A stretch of DNA of 64,000 nt, from NCBI GenBank assembly GCA_033064195.1, contig JARBJD010000146.1, positions 1 through 64,000 on the forward strand. The letters run 5' to 3'. Below the pieces are notes generated by a model, which saw only the letters and a list, made by a program, of their open reading frames with translations, had not been told where the DNA came from and ran no database searches. Shown one piece after another: positions 45,601 to 55,230 of this stretch; position 1 is the stretch's first letter, and each line of letters begins with the position of its first letter. The translations under genes and the position numbers were made by a program. This DNA comes from Blattamonas nauphoetae (lineage: Eukaryota; Preaxostyla; Oxymonadida).

Positions 45601-48600
45601 GTTGTGAATTGGATGTGTCCGGAAACACAACGAGCTTCAAACTGCGAGGTCGGCAGATCCCGACTGGAACTTACACAGTTGTATTGAACAATGCATCTGG
45701 CCTTTCTTTTGTTGTGGAATTCTCGACTCCTATTTCTGATGAAAGAGACTCAGATGTGAAATCGTTGAAGATTTATGGAAGCAATCCATTTCTCTCGTTC
45801 AACACGGCATATTCTCTGTTCTCAGTTGGATCTTTTCTGATTGATACCAGAAACCACTCGTTCACTGTTGCAGAACCGCCTCGAATTATTGGGGTAAGTT
45901 GTGAGTTGAATGAAAACAAGAACACAACGAGTTTCAAACTGAGAGGTCGACAGATTCCATCAGGGACGTACGAAGTGATTCTGAACGATGCGAATGGACC
46001 TTCTTTCGATATCACTTTCTCTGATCCGTTGTCTGAAGAGAGAGATTCAGATTTGAAATCACTGAAGATTTATGGAAGCAGTCCATTTCTCTCGTTCGGA
46101 ACACTCTACACTCTGTTCTCGGTCGCATCTTTTCTGATTGATACCAGAAACCACTCGTTCAGAACCGCTATTGAACCAGCACGAATTGTGGGAGTGAGCT
46201 GTGTGTTGGATGAGTCAGGAAACACGACGAGCTTCAAACTGAAAGGTCGACAGATTCCATCAGGGACGTACGAAGTGATTCTGAACGATGCGAATGGACC
46301 TTCTTTCGATATCACTTTCTCTGATCCGTTGTCTGAAGAGAGAGATTCGGACGTGAAATCACTGACGATTTCTGGAAGCAATCCAGTGCTGTCGTTCGGA
46401 ACACTCTACACTCTGTTCTCGGTCAAATCTTTTCTGATTGATGAGGAGAACAAATCATTCGCTGTTGCAGAGCCACCTCGAATTGTGGGAGTGAGCTGTG
46501 TTTTGGATGAGTCAGGAAACACGACGAGCTTGAAACTGAAAGGTCGACAGATCCCGGTGGGAACGCACAAAGTAACTCTGAACGATGCGAATGGTCCTTC
46601 TTTCGACATCAAATTCTCTTCTCCGTTGTCTGATGAAAGAGAGTCAGACGTGACAACCGTTTCGATCTTTGGGGATGGATCACTCTTGTCCTTCAACACA
46701 ACATACAAACTGTTCTCTGTTGGGTCGTTTCTAATTGATTCTGGAAATAACTCGTTCTCGATTTCGGAACCTTCTCGCCTGACATCTGTGGGGAGTGTTC
46801 TTTTTGCAGATGACAGGAAAACGACAATCTCCATCGAATTGGTCGGAGTTGAGATGCCGACAACACCGCTGAAACTATTTGTTGTGAAAGAAGGGGACCC
46901 GGAAGACAAGAAAGTGAGTCTGGACGCGACATTCTCAACGAAAGAGACCGGAACCGCGATTGGAGTTGGATTTTCTGAAAATGAAGAAGAAAAGACGATC
47001 GCATTTGGATTGAACTACACAGTGGTTGGTCTGAAAGATGGAGACAATGACATTCTGATTGTTTCTGGTCTTGAGATTGAAATGCCAGCGGAACCAGCTC
47101 GAATTGTGTTGACTTCTTGCACAGATGGAGTGAACGCGACGAAAGTGAAAGTGGAGGGAGTTGGATTGTCCGAACACACAACATACACACTCTCAGTTTC
47201 CGGCACACCGACATCGAGTAGACAGAACACCGAACCCCACGTGACAACGATCGAAGTGATTGGAGTGTCGACAACAGAAGCAGAATCAGAAGAGCTTGCT
47301 CTTTATCCGGTGAGTGAGGCTGAGCTTCGTTTTGGATTCACATATGAGATCACAGGGGCATCAGTTAACAGCAAACCAGTTCTGGTTGAATCGACACCCT
47401 CATTCAGCACGCCAACCGAACCAGCTCGAATCGAGGATGCGTCTTGTTCTCTCTCGAAGAATCGAACATCCGTCACGATTGTCATTTCTGGAACAGCTCT
47501 TCCCGATTCGGATGTGATGGTGACATTCAAGAAGGAAGGAGAGACATCAACCTTCCCACCACAAACGGCTGTCTGTTCGTCATCTGGAACATTCTCGTTT
47601 TCGATGTTGGCAGGAGACACCCCATCATCCACTCAACTGCAATATGGAAGTCGATATGTAATCACATCAGTGAAACATGGATCGGATGAGATGGAAGTGA
47701 ATTGGAATGTTGGTTTCACAGTTGATCATCCTCCTCGCCTCTCTTCGATCGTGTTCTCATTCTCGAACACTCTTCACACGTCGTTTGAGTTGGAGTTGAT
47801 TGGAGATGGACTGACTCTTTTAGGAGAGTATGAACTGACACTGAACTCGTCGTTCAAGATGGATGTGATTCTAAATGGAGGGAAGACAGGACGAACGATC
47901 AAAGCGCAACCGATTGGATTTGAGTCATGTCTTGACTTCTCGACGACTTACACCGTGACATCGTTGCATCTGAAGACAGACGAGTCAGACAAGGTTGTTT
48001 TCGACACAGTTTCATTCGAGACGAAAGCGAAACCAACCCGAATTGAGATCTTTGTTGATTCGTCGTCGACATTCGCTCTTCCTCTGTGTGGAGAGATGGA
48101 TCGACCTTGCACAAGAATGGATGATGGCTGGTGGATCGTTTCGACACTTGCGATCGATGGACCGACACTTCGCATTTTGAATCGAACGACGCTGTCATCT
48201 GGAATTGTGATTGGGTCAGGAATGCATGTCCTGTTCTCGCCTGGCGACAACATCGAGCCGACACTGAGGATCCCGTCGTCCGCGACAATGAACGAGAATG
48301 GAGGACTGATTTGGATGTCGGAAGGATCGTTTGAGCTTCGAGATGTGGATGTTGAGATTGAATCGTCGTCTGCTTCGTTCGTGTTTGTGTTGGCAGTTGA
48401 CAGCACTCTGATTGTGAAAGATGGATCGATCTGTGGACCAACACCATCTTCGAACTCAGGCGATATGACCGAGACTGCTTCTGATGAGACGATTTGCGCG
48501 TGGTCGAGTGGAGTTCTGCAACTGACGAACACCGAAACGAATCTGACGTCGTCGAGCTTCTCTCGTCTGTCGCAAGGACTTGTGAACATGAAGAATGGAT

Positions 48601-50216
48601 CACTTCATGTTGTTTCATCATCATTTTATGGAAACAAACCATCGTCGTTATCATCGTCATCGTCATTCCCATCGTTTCGACGAAACATTCGTTGCTCAGA
48701 AGGAGGACGAGTTGAGATTGGGAGTCTGTCTGGAGGAGATGGAGGAAGTGAAACAACACGCTCCGCATGGATTCAAATCGAAGAGGATTGCACGTTGACA
48801 TCGGAAGTTGTTTCTGAATCCTCACCATTCTTCATTCCCACACTGGACACCTCGAAAACATCAATCTCGACAGATCCCAAGAAACCTGATTTGAATGTGA
48901 CGCTGGTTGGAACACAGCTGATTCCTTGTGGACTGTTTCTTGAGATTGTTGAGATTGAGAAGAAAACCGAAAAGAACTCGACATTTTTGGAACTGACATC
49001 AGAAACAACGAGAACACTGACGGAAACAGAAGTTTCACTCTCATTGCTCATCAGTTCTGTTGGGCTGGACGGGAATCTGGAATGGAGAGGTCGACTCCGA
49101 TTTGGGGAGAATGTGCCGACATCGTCATTTCTGCTGAAGCAGAGCGCAGTGGATGAACGGAAAGCGCTGATGACACAAACAATGAAATGGCTTCTTCCTG
49201 TGATATGTAGCCTCGTTCTCCTCCTCGCCCTCGTCCTTGTCATCCTGATTCTTCTTCGTCGCCACCGAAAGAAAACCAAAAATGATAAACTTTCAACGCA
49301 AGAAATGAACCAACCGATTCAAGACGAACTCGTCGAGAAAATGGAAGTGGAAGCTTTTGGAACCGTTGTCCCTCTTCAGACCGATCTCCGAAGTGATCAG
49401 TGCTCTGTGTTCCACACGGACATCACACCAGACTCGACTGAAAACCAGAACCATCTCAGCGGTGAAAACGAAGATCGAAACAATGAGGAGAAATGGCATG
49501 CGAACCGGGCGATCGTCACAGATGTTGCGGACGAGAACGGAAACGTCTCAAAACAGTTTGTGCAGCGACAAGACACGCTATTCAACCGTCTTCATGGAGA
49601 AACGAGAGGGACGCTGAACAGGAACGAGATTGGGCGTCGAGTTGCTCGTGCTCTTGTTCGTTTTGCTCAACATCGAAAAGACGACGCTCTTCTCTCACAC
49701 GTTTCATCACACCGGATTCTTGTTGGGAAGCAAGGAGAAGTGACTCTTCTTGTGAAATCTCTGGATGGGCAAGTGAATCATGGACAAACAACGCAGACGA
49801 ACAAGGCAGCAGAACAAGTGAACAACGGAGAAGCAGTCCCGTCGGCGAAAATGGTGGAGACGCAAGGGATTGAAGATATCCGTGAGGGAGTTCGTTGGGA
49901 AGCGCCTGAGGTGTTGGAGAAGAAGGCGGATGTTGATGTTTCGCGAGCGGCGGTTTTTAGCTTAGGCCTTGTCCTTTGGGAAATCGAGACGGGTGATGTG
50001 CCATTTGGAGAATACGATGCTCTGAATGCTCGTCGCCAGATCGTTGCTGGGACAAGGCCGAAGCTGGAAAGCATCCCCGACATCGACCTTCGCGAGATCA
50101 TCTCGTCGTGCTTTGTGATGGATCCGACACACCGACCGACACTGGACACGATTCTGTCGGATCTGGAATTGCTTGAAGGGAAATCGAAAGCGAATCGTCC
50201 ATTTGTGATTCAATAG
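42666..50216 (+). CDS. Receptor-like beta-helix/IPT pseudokinase, tandem copy 2, complete
   Basis: A single exon of 2516 codons. The start gives a leader-like N-terminus (MILFILGARLFSGAVA), absent from copy 1. The beta-helix region is followed by IPT-like repeats with five copies of the 100-residue GVSC..NTTSF module (45290-46780) and the boundary motif CGEMDRPCTR near residue 1808. The membrane helix is at about 2175-2198 (LLPVICSLVLLLALVLVILILL), then RRHRKK. The kinase-like tail has SSHRILVG, WEAPEV, AVFSLGLVLWEIETG and RPTLDTI, without HRD, DFG or an N-lobe. It is nearly identical to copy 1 over most of its length; the cytoplasmic linker between the membrane and the kinase relic (around 49380-49500) is the most divergent cytoplasmic part. 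It is probably the functional parent of the pair, since it alone keeps a signal peptide. Confidence 0.86.
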   Translation: MILFILGARLFSGAVAHPDFHSAFPTSPAVFVPLSAIIEQHQSNRNTNTDNGEQFVLGSTTYCATSLEINSRHLTLLGDRSTLTHEGTNIHSKQKMDKSAKTTTGLPQKPLHSVLLLVNCTIVLDSLNLVVNVEHCSICSIAASDLSVKNCEVSSTMSLSPFVVDSWSAGTSSSISIENSRYSGFSSTTILPFVDVDSAMDSLNSGRSADLFAGTEGPKVTICGTGLSILDSSLPLSTGPLFSFTKTTRGSEESGSVLEVETVLLSSLVQNVTSPNIANCWMAGASQKMIGTRLRESTNHISGTGCVDMNFGGSLLSLNSSFSNCVRTLQSLPNDEQDKIGQKFKQGDRLTVDNLSTSNILINSCTFDTMSFHDSTGFIEEAAAIDICQRDVPITIQRCSFYKCAVTGQHPDGGAIYLRYSSSYPNNNKIHVSDSSFVDCTTTLTPSTLTEGTNCGGGICITSCLDITLERLSFHHCFATSRGGGMYLDRSLGTVSNVLLDTCESMIGGGMFQVLGSITHSFIFFRNNIAATGAEDTAYLPAPDTNPFTNCDTTASDPTCYVQWGTPIKDWFSSISAEMQLIDFSINFGQDSATLSVTAAEAVSGSMIVVVEGGNMPRLASVSFSSNTKGEGTVPIEMNGVLEAGTIYGIRAAGMKGRVLFGNMVVGATAKLLDENRTNVIVSGIILSEGTYFVMVKDTTTGTTETLTLPMTLSGKSLLSVEKELSVEYEAGKLQYEHEYSVEEVLCDGASVSVKSGTSFVIPPQPSRLAEVKVINASDWVALTLTGTVFYSSEYSVTLTEVTESSEKHTKTITLSKNASRGVMKEWKAILFPIESQDLKYGKTYCVTSMIPTDGTDSIAISAAPFKIPDEPARIIGVSCVLDENKNTTSFKLRGRQIPTGIHKIILNNASGVSFNVEFSGGLSEVRDSDVKSLEIYGTTPVLSFNTAYSLFSVGSFLIDTRNHSFSTPVEPARIVGVSCELDVSGNTTSFKLRGRQIPTGTYTVVLNNASGLSFVVEFSTPISDERDSDVKSLKIYGSNPFLSFNTAYSLFSVGSFLIDTRNHSFTVAEPPRIIGVSCELNENKNTTSFKLRGRQIPSGTYEVILNDANGPSFDITFSDPLSEERDSDLKSLKIYGSSPFLSFGTLYTLFSVASFLIDTRNHSFRTAIEPARIVGVSCVLDESGNTTSFKLKGRQIPSGTYEVILNDANGPSFDITFSDPLSEERDSDVKSLTISGSNPVLSFGTLYTLFSVKSFLIDEENKSFAVAEPPRIVGVSCVLDESGNTTSLKLKGRQIPVGTHKVTLNDANGPSFDIKFSSPLSDERESDVTTVSIFGDGSLLSFNTTYKLFSVGSFLIDSGNNSFSISEPSRLTSVGSVLFADDRKTTISIELVGVEMPTTPLKLFVVKEGDPEDKKVSLDATFSTKETGTAIGVGFSENEEEKTIAFGLNYTVVGLKDGDNDILIVSGLEIEMPAEPARIVLTSCTDGVNATKVKVEGVGLSEHTTYTLSVSGTPTSSRQNTEPHVTTIEVIGVSTTEAESEELALYPVSEAELRFGFTYEITGASVNSKPVLVESTPSFSTPTEPARIEDASCSLSKNRTSVTIVISGTALPDSDVMVTFKKEGETSTFPPQTAVCSSSGTFSFSMLAGDTPSSTQLQYGSRYVITSVKHGSDEMEVNWNVGFTVDHPPRLSSIVFSFSNTLHTSFELELIGDGLTLLGEYELTLNSSFKMDVILNGGKTGRTIKAQPIGFESCLDFSTTYTVTSLHLKTDESDKVVFDTVSFETKAKPTRIEIFVDSSSTFALPLCGEMDRPCTRMDDGWWIVSTLAIDGPTLRILNRTTLSSGIVIGSGMHVLFSPGDNIEPTLRIPSSATMNENGGLIWMSEGSFELRDVDVEIESSSASFVFVLAVDSTLIVKDGSICGPTPSSNSGDMTETASDETICAWSSGVLQLTNTETNLTSSSFSRLSQGLVNMKNGSLHVVSSSFYGNKPSSLSSSSSFPSFRRNIRCSEGGRVEIGSLSGGDGGSETTRSAWIQIEEDCTLTSEVVSESSPFFIPTLDTSKTSISTDPKKPDLNVTLVGTQLIPCGLFLEIVEIEKKTEKNSTFLELTSETTRTLTETEVSLSLLISSVGLDGNLEWRGRLRFGENVPTSSFLLKQSAVDERKALMTQTMKWLLPVICSLVLLLALVLVILILLRRHRKKTKNDKLSTQEMNQPIQDELVEKMEVEAFGTVVPLQTDLRSDQCSVFHTDITPDSTENQNHLSGENEDRNNEEKWHANRAIVTDVADENGNVSKQFVQRQDTLFNRLHGETRGTLNRNEIGRRVARALVRFAQHRKDDALLSHVSSHRILVGKQGEVTLLVKSLDGQVNHGQTTQTNKAAEQVNNGEAVPSAKMVETQGIEDIREGVRWEAPEVLEKKADVDVSRAAVFSLGLVLWEIETGDVPFGEYDALNARRQIVAGTRPKLESIPDIDLREIISSCFVMDPTHRPTLDTILSDLELLEGKSKANRPFVIQ
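45290..46780 (+). repeat. Five 300-bp in-frame coding repeats
   Basis: Five units start near 45290, 45590, 45888, 46186 and 46486, each encoding GVSC(V/E)L(D/N)..(K/G)NTTS(F/L)KL(R/K)GRQIP and SFLID blocks. Units three and four are almost identical over the stretch following cagattccatcagggacgta (45950-46060 versus 46250-46360), pointing to a recent duplication or conversion. Confidence 0.88.
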
Positions 50217-50610
50217 TTATCGTGTCCGCAGACTTCTCCACACCACTTTCACTGTGATCATTTTGGTCACAGTGTTCACATCACCACTTCATTCTTCACT
50301 GAGCCTCTTCACGACTTTCAGCCATCACGTCATGAATCTTGATTTGGCTTTGGAGTCCACTTCATTCTCCTGCCCTAAGGTCTCAAGACTGGGAGATCTG
50401 GATTGGCTCTGATCACACGTCTTGATTTGAGTGAGAATGACCGGATCTGAGAGCATATTGGCCTCTCCTGTCGTTCTGCGAGTTCACTTCGCGACTCACA
50501 CTCACTCCACATCATTTTTCATTCACCATCTACACCACAACACAGTCCAATTCACATTGCACACTAGCGACACACATTAACAAACAACACAATCCCGTAA
50601 CTCGTCATCG

Positions 50611-51083
50611 ATGAACACAAAAGTGTCCACATTCATCCATCACACTTTCTTCTTCATCCTGCTTCCCACAGTGCTTCATTTCATGCCACTCATCTTCTTC
50701 GGTCTGATGAAGGTTGAAGCTATCTTGATTATGCCTCTCTTGCTTTTCACGTCATCTGCAGGGACTCCTTCATTCGACAGATCTTTCTTTCTTCCTCTCT
50801 TCCTTCTCCAACAGCGATCGTGCTGACCAAGCGCGTGAGGAATGTTGGTTCCTTGGTTTCGATTCTGTTCGTCACATCAAACTGCTCCCACACTTCATCG
50901 CTCATCGAAATCGGTCTGTTCAATTCGACCGAGTCTCCAACCCATTTCAATCTCACTTTAAGTTTTCCTTTCCTCAAACTCATATCATGGTCACTTCTTC
51001 ACATCAACCAGTCTGTCTCTCTGACGTCTTTATTCTTGACAGATTGGGAAAACCATCGTCTTGTGAATTACCTCCCTTTTTAG
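50611..51083 (+). pseudogene. Downstream relic behind tandem copy 2
   Basis: Counterpart of 41913-42554, split over two frames (50611-50826 and 50820-51083). It keeps a leader-like LMKVEAILIMPLLLF and a later VRNVGSLVSILFVTSNC stretch. It is probably a decayed secreted-protein or receptor fragment carried along by the tandem duplication. Confidence 0.33.
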
Positions 51084-52206
51084 AATTGTAAATGGAAAAT
51101 ATCTCCTCAAGCCTTTTTCGGAGGTGGGTGGGTGATTCTACCAGATCTGTAGGTCTCGGTGTGCTTGGAAAACACTCAACAGTAATAATGGGAACGATCG
51201 CTCAAAACTTCCTTTTTGTCAATTTTTTCATTTCGGAAAGATAGTTTTTATCTGAAAAGATCAAAAGGACCAATCTCTGTCAGACCACAATGATTGTTCC
51301 CCGAAGATGGATGAATCTAGGCTGACTTTGGTGATTCTTCCCGACATGTCAGATTGATTGATCACATCAAGGATGAAGATTTCAGACGAAATAAATCATG
51401 GAAACACAATAAATGATATGATATGATGAGATGGGGTCACAACGTGTGAATAAACAAAATGTCTCACACAATCGAAAGAAGAGTGATGAATGGAATGATG
51501 CAGACAGGAGTCGTTGGAATTCGAAACTGCACTGGTCGACAAGATTGAGATTCAGTAAAATCAATTGATCGGTTTTGCCTGAAAATAGATTGACGTTGAA
51601 CCACTCGATTACTTGGTTCAGTACATACAGACAACATACTGACTAGAGGGAGGGTTTTTTTCAAGAATCAAACCAATCCCAACAGTTTTTTGTGAGGTCA
51701 AGTAGTCTTGAACAGATCGTCGAACCTGGAGGCGGAGTGATCTGGATAATACTGTGATCTCTGTAAAGATGATGATCAATCGTCGATTTTGGATCACAAA
51801 TCAGATCTAGTGCATTCAAGGAAGAATGCACATGGTCGGAATGATAATTCTCAAAAGTTCGGAGATCAACTCAATGATTATTGACAGATGATAAATTCGA
51901 CCATTTTCATTAATCCGGGTAGTAGGGCTGGAAAAATCTACTCAAAAAAGAAAAGATATTTTTGCAGATACCCAGAATAATATCTCCAGTTTTTTTAAAA
52001 AAATGTTCCTTTCACCAAAAAAAAGTGTTTATGAAAAAGTTCATTAAAATCGGTTCACGGGTTGTGAAGATATCGCCGATACGCTTTTTTTGGGCAAAAC
52101 GGGGAAAGTTCGTCCTTCTTTTCTCAATCCGTTGGTGATCAGCACGATGACATTGTGATCGTACCATTGACATTTCATTTTTTATCATTTTATTCATTTT
52201 CAAAAA
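51084..52206. other. Gene-poor intergenic stretch
   Basis: AT-rich, with only short chance ORFs. The part around 51900-52210 (gggctggaaaaatctactc, then cggttcacgggttgtgaag) looks like diverged repeat DNA. I see no TIRs or gene. Confidence 0.4.
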
Positions 52207-52925
52207 AATTGTTATCAGTCAGTTTCGCGGTTTCTTCCTCGTCTGGCACACCCTGTTTTTCCAACTCGGTGAATACTTCTCCATTAAGAATGTCGGTCCC
52301 TTTCCCCTCAACATCCCTGATTTAGTACCCTGCTTCTCGGAAAGCCAGGCGGTTCTTTTTTTCATCAGTGCAGCTCGCATGTGTCAGAATAGCCTCACCG
52401 AATCTGTTTATTTGTGTTGATGCGTCCTGAATCCTATTGTTTTCTCTCTCCATTTGCTTTAGGGCCGTAAAGGCGAGATGGTCACCTGGTAGAGTGAGAT
52501 CCGAAGACAGTTCTCACACTGATGTCATCGCATCAGTAGACAAGTATCCAACGTCTCTCTTCGATTGAAGAATCGAAATAAACGCATTCTTCATCAATTT
52601 AAATCTCACATTTCTTCCTGTTTTTGTAAAAGTGACTCATTTAGCCCAAAAAATCTGAGAGAAAACAGGAATAGAGACTGAAATAAGTGAGAAGTGATGT
52701 TGTTCATACTAAAGACGAGGTGAATGGGTGATGCTTGCTTTTTCTGTCAAGTTTCATAGCCATCATCCCTGCATCACGGCCCTCCGATGACGTCAGATGA
52801 AGAATCTGTGGAGTTTGTATCGATTGAATTCTCTTTTTACACTCTTTTCTCATTGTAGCTGGCCCCCGCCGCCAACCCTTCATCCTCTCCAAAAACTCTT
52901 CTGAATGTATCTTCAATTTCGTCAC
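52207..52925 (-). pseudogene. Decayed host gene fragment of unknown family
   Basis: On the minus strand one frame between about 52600 and 52207 reads as protein with two stops, containing FTALKQMERENNRIQDAST, LTHASCTDEKKNRLAFREAG and FTELEKQGVPDEEETAKLT, which is acidic and helical. Upstream, 52925-52704 is open with KLKIHSEEFLERMKGWRRG. The composition suggests a helical, ARM/HEAT-like or coiled protein, but no family is recognised. The two pieces may be parts of one broken gene. Confidence 0.35.
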
Positions 52926-53440
52926 TTCTTCATTCGCTTTAATCTGTAATTATTCTTCCACTGTCATGTTTGTGGACTCAGATCACGGTGAATCGTGACA
53001 AAACTTGCTAGTTTTTGGGGGTCATCCTTTGAAAGTGGAAAGAAAATGATTTTACCCGTGATGGAAGCGAAGCGAGTGTGGAAGAGAGTCACAGAGGACC
53101 ACTCAATACGACGAGGGAGGTGCGATCACAAGAGCACGTTTTGTCCTCTAGGACATAAAAAGTCCAATTTGCTAGTTTTCAGATTTTTTTGGCCATTTGG
53201 GTGATTTTTTTAGGACGTGTCCCCCAACTTATTTTAAGGGTTGATCTTGGTCACTTCAAACATTTCTCCTTTGACTAAACCACTCTTCAATGATGTAGAT
53301 ACAGACATGGTGTAAATTGCAGCATGTTCGACCTCTTATTGTCGTTCTATAACCCTAATCTATGATGAAAACAAACTCTAAGTAATTTTCACCTCACCTT
53401 CAATCCTGATTTATCCCTCTTTTGGTAGAAGTTAGCTTTA
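52926..53440. other. Gap without a supported gene
   Basis: A 69-codon ORF at 52995-53204 and a short minus-strand run with SVSTSLKSGLVKGEMFEV ending near 53235 are the only protein-like signals. Neither is long enough to call. Confidence 0.35.
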
Positions 53441-54036
53441 GTGCCCATTTTGATCCGACCCACAATTTTGAAAAAAAAATTACGCGTATTCACATTTCTT
53501 GGAGACAAACAGCATAACTGTGGAAAAGTTAGTCGCGATCGTGATTTCGAGAATCCAATGAACCGCTATCCGGAGAGTAGATCTTTATTTGCGAAGCTGA
53601 ATCGACAGTTTGAAGACAATGAGGAAGCTTGGCAACTCGTCATGACAGCATTACACGGTGGATATACGAAGACTTGCTCGTGTGGAAGAGAAATGAAACT
53701 ACGCACGCAATCGGACAATCGATTGACTTTTCGATGCAGATACTGCAATATCCAAGAAAGTGTCCTCAAAGATACAAATATTTCGAAAACACACCTCGCT
53801 ATGGCGCTATCGTTCGATGTATCCTGTATTTTAGACGACATGTGACGATCTCACACGCGAGTTATTTTCTAGATATCTCTCGACAAGCCGTCTCACAAAT
53901 CTACCAACTTTGCAGAAATACAACATCTGGTCTGATAGACGACTACTTCTCTCCTATAGGCGGTCCAGGAGAAATTGTAGAGATAGATGAGTGCGTCTAC
54001 CAACGGAGAAAATATCACAGAGGTAGACCAAAGTAG
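53441..54036 (+). mobile_element. Broken Merlin/ISXO2-like transposase
   Basis: The first frame (53441 to about 53800) encodes a zinc-ribbon-like module (CSCGREMKLR...FRCRYCN) followed by SVLKDTNISKTHL. After a shift near 53800 the second frame (to 54036) gives SHASYFLDISRQAVSQIYQ, a helix-turn-helix, and IGGPGEIVEIDECVYQRRKY plus HRGRPK. The IGGPGxxVEIDE...RKYHRGR signature holds the first catalytic Asp of ISXO2-like/Merlin DDE transposases. The remaining catalytic Asp and Glu region is missing because the frame stops right after HRGRPK. So this is a frameshifted, 3-prime-truncated plain DNA transposon. I see no clear TIRs around it. Confidence 0.8.
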
Positions 54037-54423
54037 TATAGAAGGCGAAAGTAGAACCACGTTGGCAAAGACACCACTTCCATTGCTTTTTCTCCATGCC
54101 GATTGACAATTCAGAAAATACTAGAAGTAAAAGTCATTTTCATTTCAGAAAGTTGTCAATCTTAGAGAAATATTTTCTTCCAGAGTTCAGTTCCTTCATA
54201 CTTTCAAGTTGAAGCAAAATTTCGAAAATTTTCAAAAATGCAAAAACCTTGATTTTGGCGGAAGCTGGTGTATTTTTTCAAGGTTCCGAAGGTTGCGACC
54301 CTTCTCATCGGTCCCTTTTAGACCGGCATCGGAACTCATTTTTATCGGTTTGAGTTCCGGAGACGTACGTTGGTCTTGCCAAGGGCCTAGACCATGCCAA
54401 AGGGCAGTGATATGTGAAATTAA

Positions 54424-54511
54424 ATGCTTCCGCCAGGAATTGAACTTGGGACCTTCAGCTTAGTAGTCGTAGTGCGTGCACTCACTACTACCACTAAACT
54501 ATCCGGTCTTG
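54424..54511 (-). other. tRNA-like sequence, minus strand
   Basis: The reverse strand reads tagtttagtggtagtagtga (A-box-like D arm) and later aagttcaattcctgg (B-box/T arm with four of five stem pairs). The acceptor ends do not pair and the anticodon arm has the wrong loop size, so it is a tRNA-derived repeat head or dead tRNA, not a working tRNA. Confidence 0.4.
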
Positions 54512-54730
54512 AAAATATCCCGAAAAATCAGAAGCCTTGTACCCGAAAAAAGTACTATATAGCAGATTTAAAATTTGAAAACTTTGTCAATAAATTCAAT
54601 ATATAGTAAAATTACTGACGTGAAAAAGTCGTGCTTTTTAACGAGGGTAGAAAGGTGGACAAAAAAAGGAATATATAGCAGATCTGAAAATTCGAGGTAC
54701 AAGGCATTGGAAAAATCTGGCATTTCCAGG

Positions 54731-54812
54731 ACCTCCTAGCACAGTAGGTAGAGCGGGAGGTCTACAGGTACACTCGGCCTTTGAGCCGTGGGATCGAATC
54801 CCGCCATTGGCA
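54731..54812 (+). other. tRNA-like sequence, plus strand
   Basis: The A box tagcacagtaggtagagc and a T arm gtgggatcgaatcccgc with a perfect 5-bp stem are clear. The acceptor stem does not pair and the middle is too long for a normal anticodon arm. It is probably a tRNA-derived SINE head or a decayed tRNA. Confidence 0.45.
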
Positions 54813-54883
54813 AAACTTTCGGCAAAATTTCAAAACGTTCACAACAAAAACTCAACAATTCAAAAATTCAAAATTTCCAAAAA

Positions 54884-55163
54884 AGTTGAAGTATGATACC
54901 TCGACGTAATTTCCCTTGATACTCAGGCAAAATGGTGCCCTCGTGGCTAATGCGTTGAACGAATTGAAGGTTGGATTGGAGAGGGACGAACTGGGAGGTT
55001 GTCCCCGGGGGTTCACTGTGGGCATCACTTCAATGTGACCGTAAATCATGCCCCCCAATACCTTAGCCCTTCAAGGAATTCGCCAGCAGTAGTCATTGAG
55101 TAGGATCATGATAGAGTGATCCCCAAAGGAGTATCGGGTTGTCCTACGGTACAATCATACAAA
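54884..55163 (+). repeat. SINE-like structured repeat, copy A
   Basis: A ~280-bp unit beginning near gatacctcgacgtaatttcc. Inside, ggtgccc can pair with gggcatc as a 7-bp acceptor-like stem around a D-arm-like cgtggctaatgcg and a ggggttcac B-box-like word. It is followed by a simple-sequence tail of gaatgatt words. A tRNA-derived SINE is my best reading; a structured RNA is the alternative. Confidence 0.55.
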
Positions 55164-55230
55164 AACTTGAGAAAGGAAATGATGAACAATTGAACGATGA
55201 AGACTTGAATGATGAATGATTGAATGACAA

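Larger units (their letters stand above)
42834..51083 (+). repeat. Tandem duplication unit 2
   Basis: Same-orientation counterpart of 35066-42540. It includes the receptor gene from LGSTTYCAT onward and the 3-prime flank to about 51083. Confidence 0.88.
54037..54883. other. Repeat-rich gap with tRNA-like sequences
   Basis: It holds two tRNA-like sequences (listed separately). A word tatatagcagat is repeated directly (about 54553 and 54671), and gccttgtac (54534) is mirrored by gtacaaggc (54709), so an unknown small element may lie at about 54534-54717. No protein gene is supported. Confidence 0.35.

Noticed and set aside
54731-54812. Functional tRNA gene
   Set aside because: The acceptor stem does not pair and the anticodon region is too long and irregular.
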